Below the pieces are notes generated by a model. It was given only the letters and a program-made list of their open reading frames with translations. It searched no databases and was not told the DNA's origin. Of a stretch of DNA of 64,000 nucleotides, positions 63,960 through 64,000 are shown one piece after another. The first letter of the stretch is position 1. Every line of letters begins with the position of its first letter. The translations under genes and the position numbers were made by a program. This stretch comes from Haematococcus lacustris (taxonomy: Eukaryota; Chlorophyta; Chlorophyceae; Chlamydomonadales; Haematococcaceae): assembly GCA_030144725.1 (NCBI GenBank), contig JASKMD010000003.1, positions 13,722,496 through 13,786,495 of the forward strand, in the 5' to 3' direction.

Positions 63960-64000
63960 ACATCAGGAAGGGCCAGCACACTAGACACAGCAGGTGCCCA

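Overview
The window looks like nuclear DNA of a green alga, most likely a chlorophyte of the Chlorophyceae. The evidence is: a bacterial-type ATP sulfurylase gene with a transit-peptide-like first exon and many short introns, a Dualen/RandI-type non-LTR element (a family described from Chlamydomonas), chromodomain Ty3/Gypsy elements, GC-rich codons, and heavy minisatellite content. There is no bacterial gene organisation. The assignment is inference; no species is claimed.

Layout. 1-1113: decayed LINE fragment with an APE-type endonuclease. 1448-4938 (-): a housekeeping gene, ATP sulfurylase, in about 11 exons. 5375-7185 (-): two related coiled-coil ORFs, one decayed. 7348-13553: an intact, apparently very young Ty3/Gypsy chromovirus (207-bp LTRs, 5-bp target duplication GGGTG) sitting in a G-rich minisatellite. 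15254-16432: nearly fifty copies of the palindrome ATCTGTACAGAT, directly upstream of a small host ORF. That ORF is split by a 17.6-kb nested insertion (16737-34301): a Dualen-like retrotransposon bounded by a 13-bp duplication (ACTACGACTGCAA), itself split by a 4187-bp inverted-terminal-repeat element made largely of CAGCGCTG-core satellite (19758-23944). Removing each insert restores the reading frame around it.

34-44.6 kb: the rest of the host ORF, then six paralogous F-box-like/leucine-rich genes in alternating orientation, one frameshifted. Two have ATCTGTACAGAT clusters in their 5' flanks. 44.7-58 kb (-): exons that chain in phase into one gene of about 1800 codons encoding an OTU protease, a Ulp1 (C48) protease, a Gly/Arg-rich basic linker and a C-terminal 2OG-Fe(II) dioxygenase-like domain. 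A second, dead Ty3/Gypsy copy (48313-54435) is inserted in its Ulp1 exon. 58-64 kb: a divergent promoter region filled with ATCTGTACAGAT palindromes, a short ORF, a minus-strand multi-exon gene of unknown function, and a plus-strand CACTA/EnSpm-like transposase gene that runs off the window and carries a telomere-like CCCTAR array in an intron. The 44.7-64 kb genes plausibly belong to one large DNA transposon with proteases and an oxygenase as cargo.

The points most worth following up are the dual-protease plus dioxygenase gene beside a transposase, the ATCTGTACAGAT clusters at gene starts, and the Dualen-like element, which combines a 2A motif, two Josephin-like proteases, APE, RT, a PHD finger, RNase H and a restriction-like endonuclease.
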